A stretch of DNA of 64,000 nt from Bacteroidota bacterium (GCA_029558435.1 JAKQEZ010000451.1:18057-82056), one strand, 5' to 3'; shown: positions 1-7,866, counted from the first letter of the stretch. Notes: generated by a model not told the origin, from the sequence alone. Translations and numbers: made by a program.

Positions 1-347
1 GGGTCTAGATACAATGTAGTATCCAACCAACCATCGTTTTTTTCAGCATAAAATAAAATGTAATCGCCAGAATCAAAAGTCCCATCACCATTGGTTTCAA
101 CCCAAATAGGCACTTGTTTTTCTCTTCCAAACAATTGAATGTTTTCGTGTGTAAATGTGCCTAGCGGTACGCCAGCTGTGTATAGGTCGTCGTAATTGAT
201 TCTTTTTAAGCCTGTTTGATAGATTTTAAAACTATAATAAGTTTGGTTATAATCTATCCATTCATTTCCATAAGTTTGCGCATTTGCCCAATTACCTAGC
301 AAAAATAAGTAGCAAACAATCAATAATATGTGGCGAGTTAATTTCAT
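1..347 (-). CDS. PorU2-like C25 peptidase, type IX secretion sortase (N-terminal part)
   Basis: Only the first 115 codons lie in the window; the gene runs off the left edge. The protein starts MKLTRHILLIVCYLF and has a Sec signal peptide ending near NWANAQ. The mature start (YGNEWIDYNQTYY, then RINYDDLYTAGV and IQLFGREKQVPIWVE, then GDGTFDSGDYILFYAEKNDG) resembles the N-terminal region of the second PorU-type gingipain-fold sortase of Bacteroidota. Such enzymes cleave C-terminal sorting signals from type IX secretion cargo at the outer membrane. The catalytic C25 domain is outside the window, so activity cannot be judged. It lies 12 bp upstream of nothing on its own strand but directly downstream of the PorV2-like gene, the usual pairing. 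Confidence 0.7.
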   Translation of the reverse strand, partial: MKLTRHILLIVCYLFLLGNWANAQTYGNEWIDYNQTYYSFKIYQTGLKRINYDDLYTAGVPLGTFTHENIQLFGREKQVPIWVETNGDGTFDSGDYILFYAEKNDGWLDTTLYLD

Positions 348-359
348 TTTATCTAATTT

Positions 360-1490
360 CTATTCAGATGTTTTTGGTTTCTCCGACTCCTTTGGTTTTT
401 TTACAGCATTTTTTGGTTTGTTTAAACCTACACGTAAAGATATGACGTGAGAATAGAGTGCAACGGATGCATCACCAATATCGGTAAATGCATAATCTAG
501 GCGCACACTTTTAAATCCAAGTCCAATTCCGATGTTGGGTTGAATATTAAATTTCTTTTTGTCGTTAAAATCTTTAGTAAATTGCATGTTGGTAATCCCC
601 GCTCGAATGGATACGAAGTGTTTGAAGCCAAATTCAATTCCAAATTTAGGGTCGATAGAAAACACTTTAGAGCGGATAAGGGTATTACGTTTTCCATCAG
701 TTGTGAAATCCAAATCCAGTTCACTTGCAAAATAAATTCCTTTTTTTCCAATAGGATATTTGGTGTATGCTCCTAAGATAATGCGAGGTAATGTTAATTC
801 CAGCCCATTTTTAGGGATTTCATTTCCTGTTTGTGTAAACACTTCCTTTGTTTGGTCGTCAAGAGTAAAAATCCAAGCGTTGAAAGTTGAAGTAACATCT
901 CTAACAACTGCTCCAAACTTCCAATGATCGTTGAGTTGGTATTGCAAACCGGCATCTAAACCAAATCCCCAACTTTTTGCAAATTTTCCAACTTGGCGGT
1001 AAATTACTTTAAAATTTCCACCAAAACTCAATCCTTTGATAGGTAATTTACGCGCATAGGAGAATAAAAAACCATAGTCGGCTGCCGTAAAAGTGGTAAT
1101 TCTATCGTAGTCAATATTTCCTTGGTTGTCGATTAATTGCGTAGTGTTTGGAATATCATCTACTCCAAAGCGAATAGCAGTGAAACCAAAGGCGCTTTTT
1201 TCATCAATTTTGTGAGACAAACCAAGGTAATCGTATTTAGCAATTCCAGCAAAATATTCACTGTGCATTAAGCCAATGTCCATCCATTTATCAGATTGCG
1301 TAAGTCCGGCAGGATTCCAATATCCCGACATAGCGCTTCCTGTATTGGCAACAACGGCATTTCCAAAACCAAGTGCATCGGCGCCAATACCAATTTGTAA
1401 AAATTCATTGGAATATTTGGGTGCAACTGTTTGTGCATAAACAGAAGAGGTAAAAAGAGCAATTGCAAGCGCAAAAATGTATTTTGTCAT
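360..1490 (-). CDS. PorV2-like outer-membrane protein of the type IX secretion system
   Basis: A 376-residue PorV/PorQ-family beta-barrel protein. It has a signal peptide (MTKYIFALAIALFTSSVYAQ) and the family signature SNEFLQIGIGADALGFGNA followed by YWNPAGL. Canonical PorV instead begins with a PFLxIxPDARAGGMG-like segment, so this looks like the second paralogue, PorV2. PorV proteins shuttle or attach type IX cargo at the outer membrane together with the PorU sortase. The frame is open seven codons further upstream, but the ATG at 1490 places the signal peptide at the N-terminus. It is followed 12 bp downstream by the PorU2-like gene, so the two are probably co-transcribed. Confidence 0.75.
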   Translation of the reverse strand: MTKYIFALAIALFTSSVYAQTVAPKYSNEFLQIGIGADALGFGNAVVANTGSAMSGYWNPAGLTQSDKWMDIGLMHSEYFAGIAKYDYLGLSHKIDEKSAFGFTAIRFGVDDIPNTTQLIDNQGNIDYDRITTFTAADYGFLFSYARKLPIKGLSFGGNFKVIYRQVGKFAKSWGFGLDAGLQYQLNDHWKFGAVVRDVTSTFNAWIFTLDDQTKEVFTQTGNEIPKNGLELTLPRIILGAYTKYPIGKKGIYFASELDLDFTTDGKRNTLIRSKVFSIDPKFGIEFGFKHFVSIRAGITNMQFTKDFNDKKKFNIQPNIGIGLGFKSVRLDYAFTDIGDASVALYSHVISLRVGLNKPKNAVKKPKESEKPKTSE

Positions 1491-1605
1491 AAGTGTTAAT
1501 TTCACAAACAATAACTGATTTGTGTCTTAAAAATTGTATAGCGGTTAAAAATATCCTCTATTAAAAAACAAAAATAAACGAAAATACTTAATTTAGGACA
1601 TCTAA

Positions 1606-2427
1606 ATGTGTATTTTAGTGCCCAGAATGTTTAATATACCCAATTTATTTACCGCAGGGAATTTATTGAGTGGTGTTTGCTCAATAATTCTAGCCTTTTC
1701 TGGACAGTTGGAATTGGCTTGTTTTCTTATTTATTTTGCTGCAATTCTTGATTTTTTTGATGGATTTTTAGCACGCTTATTGAATCAAAAAAGTGAATTA
1801 GGCAAGCAATTGGATTCGTTGGCCGATATGGTTACTTTTGGTGTTGCGCCAGGTATTTTAGTTTGTTTGGTGTTGGTAATTCAAACAACTGATTTGCGTT
1901 ACATTCCAGGGCTTACGTTTAATGAGTTTGTAGGAATGAAAATTGGGCAGTTTTTGCATTTACTCAGTTTTGGTCAGTGGGAAATGATTAATTGGATTTG
2001 CTTAGCTGGATTAATAATTCCATTTTTTTCCATGTTTCGATTAGCAAAATTCAATATTGATACCCGTCAATCTGAAAGTTTTATAGGTTTGCCAACACCA
2101 GCCAACACGATATTTTTTACAGCATTTCCGTTGTTATTGGCTTCAAATTATGAACAATCACCGAATGCAGTTTTAGATTTTTTAACTACACCTTGGGTTT
2201 TGGTTGTTATTACTGTTGTTATGTCGCTTTTGTTAGTGGCAGAATTACCACTCTTTTCTTTAAAATTCAAACATTTTAAATGGAAGGGTAATGAGGTAAA
2301 ATTTGTTTTTTTACTAACATGTTTAGTATTAATTCCACTTTTATTAGCGTGGTCTATTTTAATTATTATAACTTTGTACTTGATTTTATCGATAATAGAA
2401 AATAAACGACAAAAACTCACAACATGA
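1606..2427 (+). CDS. pssA: CDP-diacylglycerol-serine O-phosphatidyltransferase
   Basis: Makes phosphatidylserine from CDP-diacylglycerol and serine at the inner membrane, the step before Psd (7104-7775) in phosphatidylethanolamine synthesis. The CDP-alcohol phosphatidyltransferase motif is complete: D49xxDGxxAR (D49, D52, G53, A56, R57), G66, D70 and D74. Several hydrophobic membrane segments follow, and the length (273 residues) fits the type II enzymes. An alternative ATG at 1627 would give MFNIPNLFTAGN, which fits homologous N-termini slightly better. The last four bases overlap purS (ATGA). Confidence 0.93.
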   Translation: MCILVPRMFNIPNLFTAGNLLSGVCSIILAFSGQLELACFLIYFAAILDFFDGFLARLLNQKSELGKQLDSLADMVTFGVAPGILVCLVLVIQTTDLRYIPGLTFNEFVGMKIGQFLHLLSFGQWEMINWICLAGLIIPFFSMFRLAKFNIDTRQSESFIGLPTPANTIFFTAFPLLLASNYEQSPNAVLDFLTTPWVLVVITVVMSLLLVAELPLFSLKFKHFKWKGNEVKFVFLLTCLVLIPLLLAWSILIIITLYLILSIIENKRQKLTT

Positions 2428-2675
2428 GATTTAAAGCAGAAATAGATGTAATGCCATTAGATGCATTGTTAGACCCACAAGGAAAAGCTGTTTCAAACAG
2501 TATGAAAAGCATTGGATTGCCTGAAATTGAAGGAGTTCGAATTGGTCGCCACATTCGTTTGTTTGTTGAAGCGGCATCAAAAAGTGAAGCTGAAAGCAAA
2601 GTAGAAGAGGCTTGCAAAAAATTGTTAGCAAATCAAATTATGGAAAGCTACACATTTGTTGTAGTAGAAGCATAA
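2424..2675 (+). CDS. purS: Phosphoribosylformylglycinamidine synthase subunit PurS
   Basis: An 83-residue protein with the compact PurS pattern: a first strand FKAEIDVMP, LLDPQGKAVSNSMKSIG, then VRIGRHIRLFVEA and a C-terminal ESYTFVVVEA strand. PurS is the small scaffold subunit that joins PurQ and PurL to make formylglycinamidine ribonucleotide synthase in organisms with the split enzyme. Its presence suggests that this genome uses split PurL/PurQ/PurS, but purL and purQ are not in the window. It overlaps pssA by 4 bp and is closed by the terminator at 2692-2720. Confidence 0.88.
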   Translation: MRFKAEIDVMPLDALLDPQGKAVSNSMKSIGLPEIEGVRIGRHIRLFVEAASKSEAESKVEEACKKLLANQIMESYTFVVVEA

Positions 2676-2691
2676 ATTAAAAGCATATTTG

Positions 2692-2720
2692 AAAAGCTCG
2701 CTATTCTGGCGGGCTTTTTT
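2692..2720 (+). terminator. Rho-independent terminator after purS
   Basis: A 9-bp stem (AAAGCTCGC at 2693-2701 with GCGGGCTTT at 2709-2717, one G-T wobble), a 7-base loop and a run of six T. It ends the pssA-purS transcript and touches the stop codon of the convergent gene at 2719. Confidence 0.85.
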
Positions 2721-3588
2721 ATTTTACACACCTAAAACCTATGTGTTGAAAGGTTGTTTGTGAAGAAGATCGCATACGTTTTGAAGCTTTAAATCCTTCG
2801 CAATAATTGTTAGAGCATAAAAATGAACCGCCACGAATCACGTAGGTTGGTTCAGTTGGTGAAAATTCATCAAAATAGTTGGGAACTAGAGGTTGTGTGC
2901 TATTTACTTTCCAATTTCTGACATATTGATAAGCATTTTGGTGATAAGGATCCATGCACCATTCCCATACATTACCTTGTATGTCGTAAAGTCCCAATTG
3001 TCCTTTATCATAACTTTTAACAGGGGCAAGCAGTTCAAATCCATCCTCTAACAAATTGCTACTTGGAAAATCGCCTTGCCATGTATTTCTATTTTGGCTA
3101 GTTCCATTTTTTCTTCCAACATATTCACGTTCTATTTCGGTAGGTAGGCGCATTCCTAACCAATTGCAGTAACAACTTGCGTCCTGATGACTAATGTGCA
3201 CCACGGGAAGCTCCATAAAATTTCCAATAACAGTATCTTTTCCATACGGATTTTTCCAATTTGCAGTTTTGGAAAAATACCACCACGGAGCATTTTCAAG
3301 TGTAAGCGAGTCTGTTTTTCTTTTTGAATCAAATACATAAGAACCTCCATTTTTTTCAGCTAATGTTACATAATTGGTTTGCTCCACAAAGTTTGCAAAC
3401 TCTTGATTGGTGACTTCGTGTTCTTGCATCCAAAACGATTGAATACGTGCTTTAAATTCTGGTTGAATATCCGCATATTCATTCGACCCAATTTGTATAG
3501 TTCCGCCTTTTACAAACTTTAATGGATTGCTGTTTTGTGCAGAACTTAGCGAGCACGTGAACAGAAGCAAAAAGATTAAACAGCCCAT
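2719..3588 (-). CDS. Formylglycine-generating enzyme (SUMF1/FGE family)
   Basis: FGE converts the active-site cysteine of type I sulfatases to formylglycine. The fold markers are present: GGTIQIGSNEYADIQPEF, then HEVTNQEFANFVEQTNYVTLAEK, PVVHISHQDASCYCNW, LPTEIEREY, GNVWEWC, and a C-terminal RGGSFLCSNNYCEGF. The last segment holds the two copper/substrate cysteines with correct C-x4-C spacing (Cys258 and Cys263 counted from this start), so it is probably a true FGE rather than a generic member of the broad FGE-sulfatase fold. The start at 3588 (MGCLIFLLLFTCSLSSAQ) gives a signal peptide. A longer frame from 3666 would add 26 residues from the upstream gene's tail. It overlaps the sulfatase by 13 bp, indicating coupled expression. 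Confidence 0.85.
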   Translation of the reverse strand: MGCLIFLLLFTCSLSSAQNSNPLKFVKGGTIQIGSNEYADIQPEFKARIQSFWMQEHEVTNQEFANFVEQTNYVTLAEKNGGSYVFDSKRKTDSLTLENAPWWYFSKTANWKNPYGKDTVIGNFMELPVVHISHQDASCYCNWLGMRLPTEIEREYVGRKNGTSQNRNTWQGDFPSSNLLEDGFELLAPVKSYDKGQLGLYDIQGNVWEWCMDPYHQNAYQYVRNWKVNSTQPLVPNYFDEFSPTEPTYVIRGGSFLCSNNYCEGFKASKRMRSSSQTTFQHIGFRCVK

Positions 3589-5153
3589 CTGTATTTTTTC
3601 CCATTGATTATTAATTCGTAATTCATAATGCGTGGCCAATACATAGGGGGCATTTTTTTCATCCATTGCAATAGGTTGAGTTTTAGCGAGGTTGCATTTG
3701 GAGTGCTGATGTTGTTTAATTCATAAGGATCGGTTGCTAAATTGTAAAAATCGACGGTATTGTCTAAAGAATTGAGTATTAGTTTCTCATTTCCCTGACG
3801 GATAGCAGCATTGTAATCCGAATACCAATAAAGTGTATTTCTTTTTTCAAGAATTTTCTCGTTGGTGTTGTATTGGAGTAATGAAATTCCGTCGTATGTT
3901 CGGTCGGAGGGAAGAGGAATGTTGGCAGCGTCGGCAATGGTTGGGAATAAATCCAGGAGGCTGACGGGAGCGTTTATTTTCGTGATATCGAAATATGTCG
4001 ATATGTCGTTTTTGATGATTAAAGGCACATTTATTCCACCCTCAAAAAACGTAAATTTCCCTCCGTTAAGTGGTTTGTTATCAATTGTATTTGTGTATAA
4101 AGCAGCTCCGTTATCACTGGTGAAAATAATAAGTGTATTGTCATACAGATTGTTTGATTTTAAGTAAGTAATTAACTCTCCAATGGCGTTGTCGAGTGCT
4201 ATAATCATTGAGTAATAAACTCGTTTGTTGTGGTCGCTAATATGTGTTAACTGGTCATAAATTTCTTTAGGCGCTTGATAAGGTGTGTGGGGCGCAGTAA
4301 TAGGCAAGTAAACAAAAAACGGATTTGAAATGTTTTTGCCAATAAATTGCTTTGCTCGATTAAAAAAAGCATAGGTGATGTATTCTTTTTCATCAATGAT
4401 CACCTCATTTTCGCGAATGGCGCACGCATCTTTTCTCCCACCTTTCCAAATTACTTTATCTGTAAATTCTTTGATTTTTGCATTGACAATAGTTTTATCT
4501 TTCGGATTTGCAAAAAGTGTGTAAGCTTCTAAGCAACCATAGCGGTAGTCGAAACCAAAATTTTTGGGTAACAATGGTTCTGTATAACCAAGATGCCATT
4601 TTCCTATCCAAGCAGTTTTGTAGCCATTTGCTTTTAATAATTCAGAAATTGTTAGTTCAGATTGTGGTAAACCTGCCTTTGCAATGTTTTCTTTTGAAGG
4701 ATATTTAGCAAAATCTTCAGGGTGTAAATCGTTGGTGTTAATTAGGTGTTGAAATGCCCATAGTTCAAATTTATTTTTAGGATAACGTTGATGAGGTTGC
4801 ACATGATAACCAAAACGTTGCTGATAGCGTCCTGTCATAAATCCAGCTCTTGACGGGCTACAAACAGCAGCAGTGGCATAACTTTGATCGTATAAAACTC
4901 CATCTTTTGCTAGTTGGTCGATATGTGGAGTTTTTATAAAAGGATTGCCGTAACATGATAAGTCGTATTTCCCTAAATCATCAGCTACAATTAAAATTAT
5001 ATTTTTTGCATTCGCGTTTGGCTGTGTTGATTGCTGCAATAATTGTTGTTTATTTTGATACAAAGTTGAATCAAATGGAATGGGAGGGTAATGCTTTTCT
5101 GTTTGAGAAAACCCAATGGATGAAATAAGTGTAAAAATGATTAACGTTCTCAA
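3576..5153 (-). CDS. Secreted type I sulfatase (arylsulfatase family)
   Basis: A 525-residue sulfatase with a signal peptide (MRTLIIFTLISSIGFSQ). The metal-binding pair is ILIVADDLG (Asp58-Asp59). The modification motif is Cys98-Ser-Pro-Ser-Arg followed by GFMTGRYQ, so the nucleophile should be formylglycine made from Cys98. HIDQLAKDGV, IGKWHLG and FTSDNGA are further family landmarks. The substrate cannot be named; Bacteroidota sulfatases usually desulfate polysaccharides. The final ~15 residues (NYELIINGKKYRWAV) look unlike sulfatase and coincide with a short intergenic-type repeat. The adjacent FGE gene probably activates it. A palindrome copy lies inside the gene at 3984-4005. Confidence 0.9.
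   Translation of the reverse strand: MRTLIIFTLISSIGFSQTEKHYPPIPFDSTLYQNKQQLLQQSTQPNANAKNIILIVADDLGKYDLSCYGNPFIKTPHIDQLAKDGVLYDQSYATAAVCSPSRAGFMTGRYQQRFGYHVQPHQRYPKNKFELWAFQHLINTNDLHPEDFAKYPSKENIAKAGLPQSELTISELLKANGYKTAWIGKWHLGYTEPLLPKNFGFDYRYGCLEAYTLFANPKDKTIVNAKIKEFTDKVIWKGGRKDACAIRENEVIIDEKEYITYAFFNRAKQFIGKNISNPFFVYLPITAPHTPYQAPKEIYDQLTHISDHNKRVYYSMIIALDNAIGELITYLKSNNLYDNTLIIFTSDNGAALYTNTIDNKPLNGGKFTFFEGGINVPLIIKNDISTYFDITKINAPVSLLDLFPTIADAANIPLPSDRTYDGISLLQYNTNEKILEKRNTLYWYSDYNAAIRQGNEKLILNSLDNTVDFYNLATDPYELNNISTPNATSLKLNLLQWMKKMPPMYWPRIMNYELIINGKKYRWAV
3606..3630. repeat. Copy of an AATTCGTAATTCATAATT-type Bacteroidota repeat
   Basis: The stretch containing ATTAATTCGTAATTCATAAT resembles the short NYELRI-coding repeats often scattered in Bacteroidota intergenic DNA. 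It lies over the end of the sulfatase frame (read NYELIING) and before the FGE start (read HYELRINN in the other frame). Confidence 0.5.
3984..4005. repeat. Palindromic element, type B, inside the sulfatase gene
   Basis: Core CGAAATATGTCG flanked by GATAT and ATATG. This is the same off-centre mismatch variant as at 17234 and, inverted, at 34211. It is read in frame on the minus strand as DISTYFDIT, so it does not break the protein. Confidence 0.7.
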
Positions 5154-5204
5154 TTTGTTTGTTTTAAGTTGAAAGCAAAGATAAAATAAATCGAATTGAA
5201 TCGT

Positions 5205-5235
5205 GATATCGAAATAGTTCGATATTGCGATATGG
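5205..5235. repeat. Palindromic element, type B fused to a type A half
   Basis: Type B copy with core CGAAATAGTTCG at 5205-5226, running directly into a half type A arm (ATTGCGATATGG) ending at 5235. It lies between the divergent sulfatase and methyltransferase genes, 52 bp from the sulfatase start. The same B variant fused to a type A copy occurs at 7929-7965. Confidence 0.75.
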
Positions 5236-5302
5236 TATTATTTTACAGAAAAAAACAAATTAGATTTGAAACAAATCAGGTAGATTAACGTAATTGTATT
5301 CG

Positions 5303-6175
5303 ATGAATAATAGTGAGATTCTACATTGCATTGTGTGTGGACACAATGAGCTCATACCTTTGGACAGGTATAAGGATGCTCATTTATGTCAATGTTTAAA
5401 TTGCAGTTTGGTGTTTTCAACACAAAAGCCTAGTCACGAAGAGTTGGAAAACGAACAAAAAAAGTTGAAACGCAAGGATAGAATTACCAAGGATGCTATT
5501 AAACGCTACCATCACATTTTAGATCGATTTGAAGGTTATAGAAAAAACAATCGCTTGTTGGATTTAGATTGTAACCATGGTGAATTTTTGCAAATGGCAA
5601 AAGAGCGTGGGTGGTATGTTTATGGTACATCAGACACTGAAGAGTCTTACAATGAATGTGTAGCAAAGGGGTTAAATATGTTTAAAGGCTCTTTGAAATT
5701 AGATAATTTTGAAGACAATTATTTTGATGTTGTTTGTGCAAGAAATATTTTGGAACATCTAACCGAACCAAATGAAGAGATTAAAAAAATAAAGCGTATT
5801 ATTCGAAGAAAAGGTTTATTATATGCAACAACTCCCAATTTCAATTCATATTTGCGTTATCGGTTAAAAGAAAAATACAGTTTAATATCGTATCCACTTC
5901 GTTTGGTTTATTATTCCAGAAAACCTTTTAAGCGACTTTTTAGACAAAATGGATTTAAAGTATTAGAAACGGAAGCTCCATGGGTGAGTATTTCGAATAT
6001 ATTTGTTTCACGAGCTAAAACTCAAGTGCCTTTGACCGAAAAATCGGAGTTCAACGAAGAAGATAAAGATTTAATTGGAAAAAGATATCGCCGATTTATT
6101 AAGAGAACGTTAAATCCTGTTTTAGGGTTTTTAGGATTTGGTGATTATTTAAAGGGTTGGTTTGTGAAACTTTAG
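5303..6175 (+). CDS. Class I SAM-dependent methyltransferase with N-terminal zinc ribbon
   Basis: A 290-residue protein. The first 35 residues carry a Cys cluster (CIVCGH, then LCQCLNCSLVF) typical of the zinc ribbon found before Methyltransf_23-type domains. The SAM-binding region is LLDLDCNHGEFLQMA, a divergent motif I with His where a glycine is usual. It is followed by NYFDVVCARNILEHL, the usual motif after strand 4, and TTPNFNSY. Such proteins often act on cell-surface sugars or lipids, but the substrate is not visible here. The ATG at 5303 is chosen over an upstream TTG at 5294. It stands alone, with palindromes on both sides. Confidence 0.75.
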   Translation: MNNSEILHCIVCGHNELIPLDRYKDAHLCQCLNCSLVFSTQKPSHEELENEQKKLKRKDRITKDAIKRYHHILDRFEGYRKNNRLLDLDCNHGEFLQMAKERGWYVYGTSDTEESYNECVAKGLNMFKGSLKLDNFEDNYFDVVCARNILEHLTEPNEEIKKIKRIIRRKGLLYATTPNFNSYLRYRLKEKYSLISYPLRLVYYSRKPFKRLFRQNGFKVLETEAPWVSISNIFVSRAKTQVPLTEKSEFNEEDKDLIGKRYRRFIKRTLNPVLGFLGFGDYLKGWFVKL

Positions 6176-6188
6176 TTCTTTATTTTAC

Positions 6189-6210
6189 CATATCGTAATA
6201 TTGCGATATG
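6189..6210. repeat. Palindromic element, type A
   Basis: Inner 20 bases ATATCGTAATATTGCGATAT with flanking C and G. This is the type A consensus in inverted orientation (its complement has core CGCAATATTACG). It lies between the methyltransferase stop and cdsA. Confidence 0.75.
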
Positions 6211-6251
6211 CAAATATTTAGATAAATCATCTCAAATTCATATTTACCCAC

Positions 6252-6259
6252 TATCTTTA
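6252..6259 (+). promoter_or_regulatory. Possible -7 box for cdsA-psd
   Basis: TATCTTTA, one base off the Bacteroidota -7 consensus TAnnTTTG, 16 bp before the cdsA ATG. The -33 element is not obvious. Confidence 0.4.
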
Positions 6260-6275
6260 CCCCAAATTTTAATCT

Positions 6276-7097
6276 ATGAATAATATTCTAGTCAGAACAA
6301 TTTCTGGATCTATTTTCATTAGCTTAATACTTGTGCCTTTGTTTTTAGCAAATTACAACTATGCTATTCTTACATTGTGTGCATTTTTATTTTTGGGATT
6401 GGATGAATATGCAAATTTGTTTAAAAATTCTGCTTATATCTCAATAAACAAAACGTTGAACACTTTTTTTACTGCCATTATTGTTTCACTACTATTGTTA
6501 GTAATTGTTCCGAATCAGTTATTTGAATTTAATGCTTTAATAGCTCTGTTTCCTTTATTTTTTCTTTGGTTTTTAACAGAATTGTGGCGCAAAAAAGAAC
6601 ATCCATTGTTAAACATTGGTGTATCATTTTTTGGATTTATTTATTTGTGCATTCCATTTTTATTAGCAATTGATATCCATATTCAAGATACACATGCATT
6701 TCCAAAATTGGTTGGGATGTTTGTATTGATTTGGACCAACGATACCTTTGCATTTTTATCAGGTAAATTTTTTGGTAAACATAAATTATTTGAGCGCATT
6801 TCACCTAAAAAAACTTGGGAAGGAACTATAGGAGGAGTTTTACTAACCCTTTTAATGGCGTTTACTCTTACAGAGTTGTTTGATAAAGAAAATCAGTTGT
6901 TTTGGATGGTAAGTGCGGTTTTAATTTCAACAACTGCAATATTTGGTGATTTATTTGAATCGCTTTTCAAAAGAAGTTTAAACATAAAAGATACAGGCAA
7001 CATCATACCTGGACACGGTGGTATTTTGGATCGATTTGATGCATTTTTATTTACCGTTCCATTTTTTTATTTTTGGTGCCAAATATACTTTAACTAA
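6276..7097 (+). CDS. cdsA: Phosphatidate cytidylyltransferase
   Basis: Makes CDP-diacylglycerol from CTP and phosphatidic acid, the shared precursor for PssA (1606-2427). A 273-residue multi-pass membrane protein. The C-terminal family signature is intact: SLFKRSLNIKDTGNIIPGHGG followed by ILDRFDA. SPKKTWEGTIGG is the second conserved stretch. psd follows after 6 bp, so cdsA and psd form an operon. Confidence 0.94.
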   Translation: MNNILVRTISGSIFISLILVPLFLANYNYAILTLCAFLFLGLDEYANLFKNSAYISINKTLNTFFTAIIVSLLLLVIVPNQLFEFNALIALFPLFFLWFLTELWRKKEHPLLNIGVSFFGFIYLCIPFLLAIDIHIQDTHAFPKLVGMFVLIWTNDTFAFLSGKFFGKHKLFERISPKKTWEGTIGGVLLTLLMAFTLTELFDKENQLFWMVSAVLISTTAIFGDLFESLFKRSLNIKDTGNIIPGHGGILDRFDAFLFTVPFFYFWCQIYFN

Positions 7098-7103
7098 TAA
7101 ATT

Positions 7104-7775
7104 ATGACCATACATAGAGAAGGCTACACAATCATTTTGTCAGGATTAGTAATCACGGCATTGCTTCAATTTGGAAATTATAAATTGTATCAATTTTTAG
7201 GGTGGACGTGGTTATACATACTATTAACTCTTGGAATTTTAACACTGTTGTATTTAATAATTCAATTTTTTAGAGTTCCAAACCGTAAAGCAATTTATTA
7301 TAGCAACGATATATTATGTCCTGCCGATGGGAAAGTTGTAGTTATTGAAGAAGTTGAAGAAACAGAATATTTTAACGATAAACGTATTCAAATTTCAATT
7401 TTCATGTCGCCTTTAAATGTACATGCCAATTACAATCCAATTTCTGGAATTGTTAAATATGTAAAATACCACAAAGGTTTGTTTTTAGTAGCATGGCATC
7501 CAAAAAGTAGCACCGACAATGAACGCAGTACATTTGTTGTTCAACACGAAAGTGGACAAGAAGTATTGTTTAGACAAATTGCTGGAGCAGTTGCCCGAAG
7601 AATTTGTTACTACGCAAAAGAAAATCAGCAAGTAAAAACAGGAGAAGAGTTTGGATTTATAAAATTTGGTTCGCGCATTGATTTATTCTTGCCTTTGGGA
7701 ACCAAAATAGATGTAAATATTGGCGACGTTGTAAAAGCAAAACTGACAAAAATTGGTGAATTAAAAGTCGATTAA
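7104..7775 (+). CDS. psd: Phosphatidylserine decarboxylase family protein
   Basis: Converts phosphatidylserine to phosphatidylethanolamine. The short (223-residue) Psd type found in Bacteroidota has two membrane segments at residues ~10-55, then CPADGKVVVIEE, MSPLNVHANYNPISG and the self-cleavage site KFGSR (Gly189-Ser190). Ser190 would become the pyruvoyl cofactor after cleavage. With cdsA immediately upstream and pssA 5 kb away, the PE route is complete within the window. Confidence 0.92.
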   Translation: MTIHREGYTIILSGLVITALLQFGNYKLYQFLGWTWLYILLTLGILTLLYLIIQFFRVPNRKAIYYSNDILCPADGKVVVIEEVEETEYFNDKRIQISIFMSPLNVHANYNPISGIVKYVKYHKGLFLVAWHPKSSTDNERSTFVVQHESGQEVLFRQIAGAVARRICYYAKENQQVKTGEEFGFIKFGSRIDLFLPLGTKIDVNIGDVVKAKLTKIGELKVD

Positions 7776-7789
7776 TTACAATTTAATTA

Positions 7790-7863
7790 GGCTCCGTAGC
7801 TCAACTGTATAGAGCACTGGATTTCGGCTCCAGCGGTTGGGGGTTAGAATCCCTCCGGGGTCA
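7790..7863 (+). tRNA. tRNA-Arg (TCG) with unusual U19-A56 elbow pair
   Basis: Acceptor GGCTCCG pairs with CGGGGTC (two wobbles), discriminator A73, no encoded CCA. The anticodon stem CTGGA/TCCAG encloses TTTCGGC, giving anticodon TCG for CGA codons. The D-loop reads AACTGTATA where AACTGGATA is usual, so G19 is T. The T-loop reads TTAGAAT where TTCGAAT or similar is usual, so C56 is A. The two changes together keep a Watson-Crick pair. Confidence 0.93.
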
Positions 7864-7866
7864 CAT

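Noticed and set aside
360..1490. Canonical PorV
   Set aside because: The N-terminal signature differs from canonical PorV (no PDARAGGMG-like stretch) and fits the PorV2 paralogue better.
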